A stretch of 16,698 nucleotides of DNA, from the NCBI GenBank assembly GCA_033549245.1, contig JAWSUW010000077.1, forward strand, positions 1 to 16,698, in the 5' to 3' direction. Numbering within the stretch: position 1 is the first letter of the stretch; each line of letters opens with the position of its first letter. The notes beneath the pieces were generated by a model. That model made no database searches. It saw only the letters and a program-made list of their open reading frames with translations, and was not told the DNA's origin. Of the stretch, positions 7,250 through 14,344 are shown piece after piece. This DNA comes from Fusibacter_D sp033549245 (GTDB lineage: Bacteria; Bacillota; Clostridia; Peptostreptococcales; Acidaminobacteraceae). The position numbers and the translations under genes are program-made.

Positions 7250-7980
7250 TGCTTAAAATTAAGGACATTTCATTTTCTTATGGAAAGGAAAAAGTGCTCG
7301 ATCAAATAGATCTGGATATTTTCAGACATACCACCACCGCAATCATTGGACCTTCAGGTTGCGGAAAAACCACCCTGCTGTATATTATGGCAGGGCTTCT
7401 TGCATTTGAAAAAGGTGAAATGGTTTGGTCCATAGAGCATCAGTCACGAGCTTCAAGAAAAGGGATCATTCTACAAAATTATGGTCTGTTTCCATGGAAG
7501 ACTGTAGAGAACAATATAAAACTTGGACTCATCACCCAAAAACACTCAAAAGAAGTCGTACAAAAGAGTGTCGATGAGATTATGGAAAGACTGAATATTA
7601 CAGAGATCAGACACAAGTATCCTCATCAAATCAGCGGTGGACAAAGACAACGCGCAGCTATTGGAAGAACTCTGGTTCTGAAACCGGAGCTTCTTTTGAT
7701 GGATGAAGCCTCTTCTGCACTCGATGCATTAACCAAAGAAACCATACAGGATTTGGTGCTTGAAATTTTTTCAGAACAGAGCATGTCTATGGTTTTCGTT
7801 ACCCACAGTATCGAAGAAGCTGTTTTTTTAGGACAGAACATCATTATCATGGAACAAGGGAAAATCAAGGAAAAAATAAAAAATGAGAACGTTGGGATGG
7901 TTGGGCATAGGAAAGATGCATGTTTCTACGAGAAATGCATTGAAGTACGTAGCGCACTTGAAAGGCGGACCTCATGTTGA
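7249..7980 (+). CDS. ABC importer ATPase, SsuB/TauB type
   Basis: 243-residue nucleotide-binding subunit driving uptake. Walker A GPSGCGKT (34-41), Q-loop Q76 followed by LFPWKTV, as in SsuB/TauB-type ATPases, signature ISGGQRQR (128-135), Walker B LLLMDE (148-153), D-loop SALD and switch H186. All catalytic residues are present. Its start overlaps the receptor stop by 1 nt and its end overlaps the permease start by 7 nt, so translation is probably coupled. The tail after residue about 210 is slightly Cys-containing and unremarkable. Confidence 0.95.
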   Translation: MLKIKDISFSYGKEKVLDQIDLDIFRHTTTAIIGPSGCGKTTLLYIMAGLLAFEKGEMVWSIEHQSRASRKGIILQNYGLFPWKTVENNIKLGLITQKHSKEVVQKSVDEIMERLNITEIRHKYPHQISGGQRQRAAIGRTLVLKPELLLMDEASSALDALTKETIQDLVLEIFSEQSMSMVFVTHSIEEAVFLGQNIIIMEQGKIKEKIKNENVGMVGHRKDACFYEKCIEVRSALERRTSC

Positions 7981-8717
7981 AACGGGTTGCAAAGATAGGT
8001 AAAACCTTATATGGGGTGTTAGGAATACTTCTAATATGGATGTTACTCGATCTGATCATAAAATCAGCTGTGGTTCCAGCGCCGCTTGAGACAATTTCAT
8101 ATTTTATCAGACACATGGATCAGGTGCTGATGCATTTGCTTTATAGTTTTTATAGAATCTTTGTGGCCATTTCAGCCTCGTTATTGATTGGAATTCCACT
8201 CGGTATGGTAATGGGGCTACTCAGATGGGGTGACTCCATACTTAGTCCAATAGTCTATTTGGCATATCCAATTCCCAAAATTGCTTTTTTACCTGTATTC
8301 ATGATTTTATTCGGATTAGGGGATATATCGAAAATCGTTTTGATCTTTTCGATAATAGTCTTTCAAATCATGATCGGTGTCAGGGATGGCATCAAAGCGA
8401 TTCCTCAGGAAGTCCACTTATCGTCGCAATCTCTTGGACTTAATTCATGGGACAAGATCAGACACATCATCTTCCCTAGCATATTGCCAAAGCTCTTGAG
8501 TTCGCTACGAATCAGCATAGGCATTGCAATGTCGGCACTTTTTCTTGGTGAGAATTATGCGACCACATATGGCATTGGTTACTATATCATGAACAATTGG
8601 ATCATGGTGGATTACCTGGCGATGTTTGCAGGAATTGTCGGTTTGAGCATGATGGGACTGCTCATATTCAGTGGGATTGATTGGATCGAGTCCAAGTGGT
8701 GCCGCTGGACCAAGTGA
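7974..8717 (+). CDS. ABC importer permease, SsuC/TauC type
   Basis: 247-residue integral membrane subunit with about six hydrophobic segments. A cytoplasmic coupling loop in the EAA region reads SLGLNSWDKIRHIIFPSILP (residues about 153-172), the site where the ATPase docks. It belongs to the binding-protein-dependent permease family (BPD_transp_1). A weak AAAGGCGG precedes the ATG, and a 7-nt overlap with the ATPase gene supports coupling. No terminator is visible after its stop, so read-through towards the cupin gene is possible. Confidence 0.93.
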   Translation: MLKRVAKIGKTLYGVLGILLIWMLLDLIIKSAVVPAPLETISYFIRHMDQVLMHLLYSFYRIFVAISASLLIGIPLGMVMGLLRWGDSILSPIVYLAYPIPKIAFLPVFMILFGLGDISKIVLIFSIIVFQIMIGVRDGIKAIPQEVHLSSQSLGLNSWDKIRHIIFPSILPKLLSSLRISIGIAMSALFLGENYATTYGIGYYIMNNWIMVDYLAMFAGIVGLSMMGLLIFSGIDWIESKWCRWTK

Positions 8718-8721
8718 TTAC

Positions 8722-8735
8722 GTAACAATTGTCAC
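8722..8735. promoter_or_regulatory. Candidate CRP/FNR-like operator upstream of the cupin gene
   Basis: GTAACAATTGTCAC, palindromic at 12 of 14 positions. Its pattern (GTnAC-N4-GTnAC) resembles the better site at 9783-9798. A perfect 10-bp palindrome TTCACGTGAA follows at 8741-8750. No clear sigma-A promoter was found here, so the role is uncertain. Confidence 0.3.
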
Positions 8736-8793
8736 TGACTTTCACGTGAAGAAGTAATATCATCTAGTTAACAAGATGAAAGGATGTGTCCAA

Positions 8794-9108
8794 ATGGTCG
8801 AACAAGTATTCAAATTGGCTAAAGGTAAAGAAAAAGTCATAGAGAAAGTAATCCATGATGAGAATGTACATTATAATCATATGATTTTGAATAATGGAGA
8901 GGGTCTTCCAGAACATTTTTCCAATTCAACAGTTTATATGACAGTACTTACAGGTACGCTATCTATCGGATTGGGCGACGAACCAGTCCATGTTTATGAA
9001 AGTGGCACTTTACTGAAAATTCCATTCAATGTAAAAATGAATGTCAAAAATTTACATGATGAGGTACTTGAGCTTTTAGTCATCAAGGCACCTGCACCTC
9101 AAAACTAA
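8794..9108 (+). CDS. Small cupin-fold protein
   Basis: 104 residues with a single-domain cupin pattern: a strand-turn layout with PEHFSNSTVYMTVLTGTLSIGLGD, the G-rich turn, then GTLLKIPFNVKMNVKN and a final strand VLELLVIKAP (given in pieces). The usual metal-binding His/Glu set of cupin motif 1 is mostly missing (one His in PEHF, another in YNHM), so it may bind a ligand without catalysis. The start at 8794 is preferred because AAAGGA lies 9 nt before it; an in-frame ATG at 8776 has no such site. It converges with the CRP/FNR gene, the stops being only 5 nt apart. Confidence 0.7.
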   Translation: MVEQVFKLAKGKEKVIEKVIHDENVHYNHMILNNGEGLPEHFSNSTVYMTVLTGTLSIGLGDEPVHVYESGTLLKIPFNVKMNVKNLHDEVLELLVIKAPAPQN

Positions 9109-9113
9109 AAACA

Positions 9114-9767
9114 TTAAAAAAGCAAGGTGATGGTTTTTGAATCAAATTCAAGCAAACCATCATCTTTCATTTTTTTAAGTTCTCTTGAAAGGGATGTGCG
9201 TTCAACGCCCAACTTTTCAGCGAGAGCTTTTTTTGATTCTGGGATAGTGATTGTTTTCTTCATCTGGTGCTTGGATTCGTTTTTAAGATAAATCAGTAAC
9301 CGATCTCTAAGAGTCAGGTTGACATGATGCTTGATCTTTGAGCTGAGAATGAAAGTGTTTTCGGACGTCAGTTCAAGATAAGCTTTTAGGAACATAGGGT
9401 ATTCGGAAAGCATTTCAAAAAGTTGGTCTTTCTTGATGGTGAGCACCTCCACCTCTGAAATGGCAATAATCATCATCGGGTAATAAGGCTGTTTTGTGAA
9501 TAAAAGGTTGCCTCCGAGCAAATCACCTTTGTTGAATTCAGCGATGTTCATGACGTTCCCATCCTCAGTGATGTGTTTGATAGCAACTTTTCCAGACAAG
9601 AGGATTTCCATTTTATCACAAATGTCACCTTCAAAATGAATCACTTGATCTTTTCCGTATTTTGCTATGTGTAACTTTCCAGTGTTCAGCCATTCATGAA
9701 GAGTAGTCTGATCAAAGACGTGAAGAGGCGAGATTTTTAGTTGATTCAATATGGTTTTACTTTGCAT
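9114..9767 (-). CDS. CRP/FNR-family transcriptional regulator
   Basis: 217 residues: an N-terminal cyclic-nucleotide-binding-like beta-barrel (IHFEGDICDKMEILLSGKV, residues 43-61, and FNKGDLLGGNLLF), a dimerisation helix near 125-150, and a C-terminal winged helix-turn-helix (ALAEKLGVERTSLSRELKKM, 181-200). Only one Cys (C50) is present, so an FNR-type iron-sulfur sensor is unlikely; the effector is unknown. The start at 9767 was chosen because AGGAG lies 6 nt before it; in-frame sequence upstream to 9842 crosses the promoter. It is divergent from the split permease, with a CRP-like box in the shared region, so it probably controls that operon and itself. Confidence 0.9.
   Translation of the reverse strand: MQSKTILNQLKISPLHVFDQTTLHEWLNTGKLHIAKYGKDQVIHFEGDICDKMEILLSGKVAIKHITEDGNVMNIAEFNKGDLLGGNLLFTKQPYYPMMIIAISEVEVLTIKKDQLFEMLSEYPMFLKAYLELTSENTFILSSKIKHHVNLTLRDRLLIYLKNESKHQMKKTITIPESKKALAEKLGVERTSLSRELKKMKDDGLLEFDSKTITLLF
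9115..9161 (-). terminator. Possible terminator overlapping the end of the CRP/FNR gene
   Basis: On the reverse strand GATGGTTT-gc-TTGAA pairs with TTCAA-AACCATC around a 5-nt loop; a run of T follows about 7 nt later (9121-9116). The distance to the T-run is longer than usual. Confidence 0.35.
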
Positions 9768-9782
9768 GTTTTTCTCCTGATG

Positions 9783-9798
9783 TGTGACATAGGTAACA
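9783..9798. promoter_or_regulatory. CRP/FNR-family operator between regulator and permease operon
   Basis: TGTGACATAGGTAACA matches its own reverse complement at 13 of 16 positions and matches TGTGA-N6-TCACA at 9 of 10 positions. It lies between the -10 box and the start codon of the regulator gene and is centred at 9790.5, which is about -41.5 from the start predicted for the permease operon. This suits repression of the regulator and activation of the permease genes. Confidence 0.6.
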
Positions 9799-9825
9799 CC
9801 TTTTAGTTGATTATACATATATACT
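9797..9825 (+). promoter_or_regulatory. Candidate activator-dependent promoter of the split permease operon
   Basis: A good -10, TATACT at 9820-9825, but a poor -35 (CACCTT) at 17-nt spacing, overlapped by the CRP-like box. Predicted start near 9832, leaving a leader of about 25 nt with GGAGGAG before the ATG at 9857. An alternative TTGATT (9807) to ACATAT (9830) pair is weaker. Confidence 0.45.
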
Positions 9826-9838
9826 GTGTACATATCAA
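9810..9838 (-). promoter_or_regulatory. Sigma-A promoter of the CRP/FNR regulator gene
   Basis: On the reverse strand TTGATA (9838-9833), exactly 17 nt, TATAAT (9815-9810). Predicted start near 9803, so the operator at 9783-9798 covers about +5 to +20. It overlaps the opposing permease promoter, so the two should compete. Confidence 0.75.
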
Positions 9839-9856
9839 GCATATGGAGGAGACGCT

Positions 9857-10339
9857 ATGGATTTATTTACACTCAGTTTTTTGATTGTCGCGACTATATT
9901 GGCAGCATTTTCATTTGTAAAAAACAAAGACAAAACAATTGATGCCATGAAAAAATCAAGAGGTATGATGGGGAGTATGCTCAGTCAAATTGTTGCAATC
10001 ATAATGCTTATTGGGCTTGTTCTTACGATTATTCCACCAGAACTCATTAAAACCACCTTAGGAAATGCAAATGAAAATTCAGCTGTGATCATTGCGGCTT
10101 TGGTAGGGAGTGTGACGCTTATACCTGCCTTTGTGGCATTCCCTCTTATTGGATCGCTGGTAAATGTCGGTGCGAGTATAGTACCTGCAGTGGCGTTTCT
10201 GACAACGCTTACAATGGTTGGAATTGTAACATTTCCACTCGAGAAAAGCACTTTTGGCACTAAATTCGCCATTTCAAGAAACATTCTCAGCTTCTTTTTG
10301 GCAGTGGGTATAGCACTCACCATGGGGGTGATTTTATGA
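9857..10339 (+). CDS. Permease half 1 (UPF0718/YraQ-ArsP-like)
   Basis: 160-residue integral membrane protein with four to five hydrophobic segments. The segment GSVTLIPAFVAFP (84-96) with VGAS at 104-107 is the hallmark of the COG0701-type predicted permeases; a matching segment occurs in the next gene. Full-length relatives carry both halves in one chain of about 300 or more residues, so this is one half of a split transporter. The substrate is not known; family members have been linked to organoarsenical export (ArsP), but the residues used by ArsP cannot be judged here. GGAGGAG precedes the ATG. Its stop overlaps the next start (ATGA). Confidence 0.75.
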   Translation: MDLFTLSFLIVATILAAFSFVKNKDKTIDAMKKSRGMMGSMLSQIVAIIMLIGLVLTIIPPELIKTTLGNANENSAVIIAALVGSVTLIPAFVAFPLIGSLVNVGASIVPAVAFLTTLTMVGIVTFPLEKSTFGTKFAISRNILSFFLAVGIALTMGVIL

Positions 10340-11049
10340 TGAATGCTACATCCATAGTCAAAAGAAACAAATTACTTTCATTCGTCATATTGGTTTATAT
10401 TTCACTACTGATAGTGAGACCGGATATTGCGACGACAGCACTTGGAAATAGTGGCTATTACTTCAAAGAGATGATTATGGTATTACCGGTTATTTTCCTT
10501 TTGACAGTAGTGATAGAGGCATGGATTCCTAAAGAAGTCATTATGAAAGGCATCGGAAAAAAATCAGGATTCAAGGGTTATCTGTTGGCGCTTGCACTTG
10601 GTAGCGTTTCAGCGGGACCAATCTATGCTGCGTTTCCTATCGCAAAAGCACTTCTTAAAAAAGGAGCGAGTATCTCCAATGTGGTTATCATACTTAGCGC
10701 TTGGGCGGTCGTGAAAGTTCCAATGCTAGCCAATGAAGTAAAATTTTTAGGTATGGAATTCATGGTGACAAGGTGGATCCTCACTGTGCTTGCAATTTTT
10801 GTGATGGCTTTTGTCATCGGAAAGTTCATTAAAGAGGGTGAGTTGTCAACAGATGAGTCTAAAGCTTTTAAAATCGTTTCCGAAGCGTGCATCGGTTGTC
10901 ATATATGTGTCAAAGCCATCCCGGAATTATTTGAGATGAAGGGGACCAAAGCGGTTACTATTGCGAGTGACAAATTGCATTCTTATCATGATAGATTATT
11001 GCACGTCACCGAAAAATGTCCATCAAAAGCCATTGTATACGAACACTAA
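10336..11049 (+). CDS. Permease half 2 fused to a [4Fe-4S] ferredoxin-like domain
   Basis: 237 residues. The N-terminal 165 residues are membrane-embedded, with GSVSAGPIYAAFP (89-101) and KGAS (109-112), aligned with residues 84-107 of the first half. After a cytoplasmic linker, residues 180-237 form a single-cluster ferredoxin-like domain: C185-IG-C188-HI-C191, then PELFEM, and C228 followed by P in EKCPSKAI. These are the only four Cys in the chain, just enough for one [4Fe-4S] cluster. Start ATG at 10336 (or 10339) behind GGGGGTG, overlapping the upstream stop. Permease and iron-sulfur domain in one chain suggests redox-gated or redox-driven transport; this is inference. Confidence 0.8.
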   Translation: MMNATSIVKRNKLLSFVILVYISLLIVRPDIATTALGNSGYYFKEMIMVLPVIFLLTVVIEAWIPKEVIMKGIGKKSGFKGYLLALALGSVSAGPIYAAFPIAKALLKKGASISNVVIILSAWAVVKVPMLANEVKFLGMEFMVTRWILTVLAIFVMAFVIGKFIKEGELSTDESKAFKIVSEACIGCHICVKAIPELFEMKGTKAVTIASDKLHSYHDRLLHVTEKCPSKAIVYEH

Positions 11050-11088
11050 AAAAACGCCTTCAAGCAATTTTGATTCGAAGGCGTTTGA
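11050..11088 (-). terminator. Intrinsic terminator of the DUF1846 gene, possibly bidirectional
   Basis: Arms AAACGCCTTC (11052-11061) and GAAGGCGTTT (11077-11086). On the reverse strand it is followed by a seven-base T run. On the forward strand the T run is short, so forward termination after the permease operon may be partial. Confidence 0.8.
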
Positions 11089-11091
11089 TTG

Positions 11092-12600
11092 TTAATTGTT
11101 ATAGAATAAACTGTCAGAGGAAAATTCAGGGTCACTTGTGACTTCAATACCAAGATTTCTAAAGGTTTTCTCATTGTTTGAATTCAGTATTGTTGTAGCA
11201 TGTGCCTCACAATTTCTCAGTGCGCCGAGCTTGTCTAGTGCAACCTGCGCAATTGGATTGAATGCCGCGCTTATGCTGAGTGCAATGAGTACTTCCTCGC
11301 AATCCAGTGTTGGATTAGGTGATTTGAATTTATTTTTCTTCAGATTGAGGATTGGATCAAGTATTGCAGGTGAAAGCAAGTGGATTTCATCATCAATTTT
11401 TGATAAATGCTTGATTGCATTGATTACTGCAGCAGCAGTAGAGTCCATGACAGCACCGGTTTTTCCGGTTACAAAGGTTCCGTCTTCAAGTTCTATGGCA
11501 ACTACCTGGGCATAGTTCTTTTCAGGATACTTAGTTTTCAGTTCTTCGGCGTAATCACGAGCGGGTTTTACAACCGGTCTACTTGTTGATTTGAGACCGA
11601 GTTCCTCCATAATGAGTTTTGAGCGATTATATGTCTCAAGATCCAAGTGGCCTTTTTTGTATTCACAACCCGTTTTGAAATATCGTCTAATGATTTCCTG
11701 TCTGGAAGCTTCTTGGATAACTTCATCATCAATTATTCCAAAACCAATTCTATTGACGCCCATATCTGTAGGGGATTGGTACATGGATTCCGTTCCTGTG
11801 ATTCGCTCAATGATTCTTTTGACAACCGGGAAGGTTTCAATATCCCTATTGTAGTTGATTGCGACTTGGTTGTAAGTCTCCAGATGGAATGGATCAACCA
11901 TATTGACATCTTTCAAATCCACAGTTGCAGCTTCGTATGCAATATTGAGAGGGTGTTTTAGAGGCATGTTCCAAACCGGGAAAGTCTCAAATTTGGAATA
12001 TCCGATATTTTTACCTCTTTTATTCTCATGGTAGAGTTGACTTAGACATGTGGCTAATTTTCCACTTCCAGGACCCGGTGCGGTTACTACAACAATTGGT
12101 TTGGTGGTTTCAATATATGGGTTTTTACCGTATCCTTCCTCACTGACGATTGTGTCTACGTCTGATGGATAACCTTTAGTTGAGCGGTGTTTATAGACTT
12201 TGATATTATTGTGTTCCAGTTTGTTGATAAATACTTTTGTGGCTGGTTGGTTGTCATATCTTGTGATTACAACGCTATTCACTTCAAGGTCATCATTTCT
12301 TAGATCATCTATAAGTTTCAATACGTCAATGTCATATGAGATTCCAAAATCGTTTCTCATCTTGTTACGTTCTATATCGCCAGCATAGACACAAATGATG
12401 ACTTCCAATTTGTCTCTGAGTTTGTGCAATAATTTGATTTTGGCATTTTCATCAAAGCCTGGAAGTACTCTTTTTGCATGCATATCAAAAAGTAGCTTAC
12501 CACCGAACTCCAGATAAAGCTTGTCAAAGTTGTTCACACGCTCCAGTATAAATTTAGATTGTTCTTCAAGATACTTTTCAGGATCAAATCCTTTTTTCAT
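11092..12600 (-). CDS. DUF1846 family protein
   Basis: 502-residue soluble protein, the usual length of the DUF1846 family, which is widespread in Bacillota and has no settled function. Recognisable parts are FDPEKYLEEQ near the start, GGKLLFDMHAKRVLPGFD (33-50), and the phosphate-loop-like TAPGPGSGKLATCLSQLYHE (173-192), which is not a canonical Walker A because Leu follows the Lys. HLLSPAILDPI lies further on and EVLIALSISAAFNP near the C-terminus. The ATG at 12600 has GGAGG 5 nt before it; an in-frame TTG at 12612 would place that site inside the gene. The nucleotide-type loop suggests ligand binding, but no reaction can be assigned. Confidence 0.88.
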   Translation of the reverse strand: MKKGFDPEKYLEEQSKFILERVNNFDKLYLEFGGKLLFDMHAKRVLPGFDENAKIKLLHKLRDKLEVIICVYAGDIERNKMRNDFGISYDIDVLKLIDDLRNDDLEVNSVVITRYDNQPATKVFINKLEHNNIKVYKHRSTKGYPSDVDTIVSEEGYGKNPYIETTKPIVVVTAPGPGSGKLATCLSQLYHENKRGKNIGYSKFETFPVWNMPLKHPLNIAYEAATVDLKDVNMVDPFHLETYNQVAINYNRDIETFPVVKRIIERITGTESMYQSPTDMGVNRIGFGIIDDEVIQEASRQEIIRRYFKTGCEYKKGHLDLETYNRSKLIMEELGLKSTSRPVVKPARDYAEELKTKYPEKNYAQVVAIELEDGTFVTGKTGAVMDSTAAAVINAIKHLSKIDDEIHLLSPAILDPILNLKKNKFKSPNPTLDCEEVLIALSISAAFNPIAQVALDKLGALRNCEAHATTILNSNNEKTFRNLGIEVTSDPEFSSDSLFYNN

Positions 12601-12666
12601 TCTAGCCTCCAAGGGTGTTTCTTATACTTTAACATGAAACCATGAGGGAGGAAAGTGAAAAAATAT

Positions 12667-13116
12667 TCATATGAGATTCAGATAATCCTCATAGCCTTCA
12701 TCAATCATATCTTTCTCTGGAATAAAACGAAGTGCGGCACTGTTGATGCAGTATCTCATTCCACCCAGTTCTTCCGGACCATCGTCAAAAACATGTCCAA
12801 GGTGACTGTCTCCAATTTGACTCCTGACTTCAATACGCCTCATGTTGAAAGTCATGTCCTCAATGAACATTATGTGTTCTTTTTGGATGGGTTTGGAGAA
12901 GCTTGGCCATCCGCAAGAGGATTCAAATTTATCTTTTGAACTAAAAAGTGGTTCCCCTGTGACGATGTCGACATAAAGCCCTTTTTCGAAAAAATTCCAA
13001 TAGATATTGTCAAAAGGTCTTTCAGTCCCGCTTTTTTGTGTCACATCAAATTGAACTTCACTGAGCGTATTTTTTATGATGTTTGATGTCGGTTTTTCAA
13101 AAAAAGTTTTTTTCAT
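12667..13116 (-). CDS. msrB: Peptide methionine (R)-S-oxide reductase MsrB
   Basis: 149-residue repair enzyme reducing methionine-R-sulfoxide in oxidised proteins, recycled by thioredoxin. Catalytic C123 lies in RYCINSAALRF, the probable resolving C68 in SSCGWPSF, and substrate-site residues in GDSHLGHVFDDGP (102-114). The two CxxC pairs of zinc-containing MsrB are absent; the first site reads VDIVTGEPLF, so this is the zinc-free form. AGGAGG lies 5 nt before the ATG. It stands alone without msrA and is divergent from a CPBP protease gene. The following 66 nt before the DUF1846 start hold no convincing terminator. Confidence 0.95.
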   Translation of the reverse strand: MKKTFFEKPTSNIIKNTLSEVQFDVTQKSGTERPFDNIYWNFFEKGLYVDIVTGEPLFSSKDKFESSCGWPSFSKPIQKEHIMFIEDMTFNMRRIEVRSQIGDSHLGHVFDDGPEELGGMRYCINSAALRFIPEKDMIDEGYEDYLNLI

Positions 13117-13132
13117 AGGATCCTCCTTGTTT

Positions 13133-13162
13133 TGGGTATATAGATGTTGAGACTTATACCCA
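13133..13162. repeat. Inverted repeat in the msrB/CPBP divergent region
   Basis: TGGGTATA and TATACCCA arms (8 bp) separated by 14 nt, centred in the 60-nt gap between divergent genes. It may be overlapping -10 elements or an operator. Confidence 0.35.
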
Positions 13163-13176
13163 TTTTGGAGGAAAAC

Positions 13177-13860
13177 ATGGAAAGAAAATTTATTATTCTC
13201 AGTTCAATTCTTGTGACACTTGCGCTCTATTTGATCAATCAGGTTGTTGATCCGAGTTATTTTGTGAAATCTGTAATCAAGATTGTCTTGTTTCTATCCA
13301 TTCCTTATATCCATGTCAAATGGATCAAAAAGTCCACGATAAGTGAAGTCTATGGAATAAGATTCAATGGAAAAAGGCATCTTTTTTATAGCGTGCTCAC
13401 TGGAATGACATCCTTTTCGACTATTGTTGTTGCTTTTTTCCTTTTGAGGGATGAATTGTCTCTGAATTCGATTGCAAGACAAATCGCAGAGGGCAATGTC
13501 CTGACACCTGCGACAATAATTGCGGTTGGACTCTATATAATTTTGTTCAATTCATTGCTGGAGGAGATATTTTTTAGAGGATTCGTATTTTTGAATCTAT
13601 ATGAATTGAAACACAAGAAAATGGCTTATCTATATTCCAGTATTCTATTTGGAATCTATCATATAGGTATTTTCAAAACATGGTTTAACGATCAAATCAT
13701 TGCCTTGTCACTATTTGGACTTATTGGAATAGGACTGATCTTTGGTAGACTTAACACACACAATCGGAATATTCTCAACTCGTGGATTGCCCATGCTTTG
13801 GCGGATTTGGCCATAATGCTGATTGGACTTGGCATGTTTTGGAGTATTATTAATGCTTAG
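13177..13860 (+). CDS. CPBP-family intramembrane glutamic endopeptidase
   Basis: 227-residue membrane protein of the CPBP (Abi/CAAX protease and bacteriocin-processing) family, related to Rce1. All three active-site motifs are visible: EEIFFRG (E129, E130, R134), FGIYH (H162) and NSWIAHALAD (H206, D210). Membrane segments lie near 5-22, 33-48, 70-90, 112-127, 150-165, 175-190 and 205-225. The ATG at 13177 has GGAGG 5 nt before it; an in-frame start at 13144 lies inside the divergent promoter region. Substrates are unknown; no bacteriocin gene is nearby. Confidence 0.88.
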   Translation: MERKFIILSSILVTLALYLINQVVDPSYFVKSVIKIVLFLSIPYIHVKWIKKSTISEVYGIRFNGKRHLFYSVLTGMTSFSTIVVAFFLLRDELSLNSIARQIAEGNVLTPATIIAVGLYIILFNSLLEEIFFRGFVFLNLYELKHKKMAYLYSSILFGIYHIGIFKTWFNDQIIALSLFGLIGIGLIFGRLNTHNRNILNSWIAHALADLAIMLIGLGMFWSIINA

Positions 13861-13886
13861 TGACTATGTTTTGTGGTATGTATAAT
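13857..13886 (+). promoter_or_regulatory. Candidate promoter of the Nudix-like gene
   Basis: A perfect -10, TATAAT at 13881-13886, with a weak -35 (TTAGTG at 13857, 18-nt spacer). Predicted start near 13893, 26 nt before the ATG. Confidence 0.45.
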
Positions 13887-13918
13887 AAAGAAGACGACAA
13901 AAAAATCAGGAGGCAATT

Positions 13919-14344
13919 ATGAGCAGGATGGCACTTATTTTACCTTATAGAAAGAAGATGGGAAATTATCAATTTTTATTGAAACGTGCATTGATCTTAA
14001 AATGGGACAAACACCCGGATGTTTCTGGTATAGCCGCATATGGTCCGGAAATGGGTATTGAAGAGACTTTGGCAGATATCATTGAAAGTGAGGCTGGTTA
14101 CAAAGTGAATCCAAATGAATTTAAGAATTTGGGACTTTGTGCGACGAGCAGGGATTCGGAAATGATCTGCCAGCTTTATGCTGTAGATATGCAATACAAT
14201 AAGACCAGTGATCGTGATATCCCTGAAAAGATTATTGATGAGGAAGTGGAAGGCATGTTCTGGGGCGATGATGAGATTTTGCTTGAGAGTCTCGATTCAC
14301 AATTGATTGCTTGTTATGCTAAGGCTCAGTTTTTGTTGCTATAA
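13919..14344 (+). CDS. Nudix-like protein with degenerate Nudix box
   Basis: 141 residues with the strand-helix layout of Nudix hydrolases, which cleave nucleoside diphosphate derivatives. The helix that should carry REUxEExGU reads DIIESEAGY (53-61): the Arg and the first two Glu are replaced, leaving one Glu and the Gly. The rest fits the fold (FLLKRALILKWD early, MICQLYAVDM in the middle, EEVEGMFWGDDE near the end). It is therefore probably catalytically inactive or altered, or only a distant relative. AGGAGG precedes the ATG. Its last codons and stop form part of a 21-bp hairpin with the downstream repeat region. Confidence 0.6.
   Translation: MSRMALILPYRKKMGNYQFLLKRALILKWDKHPDVSGIAAYGPEMGIEETLADIIESEAGYKVNPNEFKNLGLCATSRDSEMICQLYAVDMQYNKTSDRDIPEKIIDEEVEGMFWGDDEILLESLDSQLIACYAKAQFLLL

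Noticed and set aside
9114..9767. FNR-type oxygen sensor with an iron-sulfur cluster
   Set aside because: The protein has only one cysteine, so it cannot hold an FNR-type cluster.
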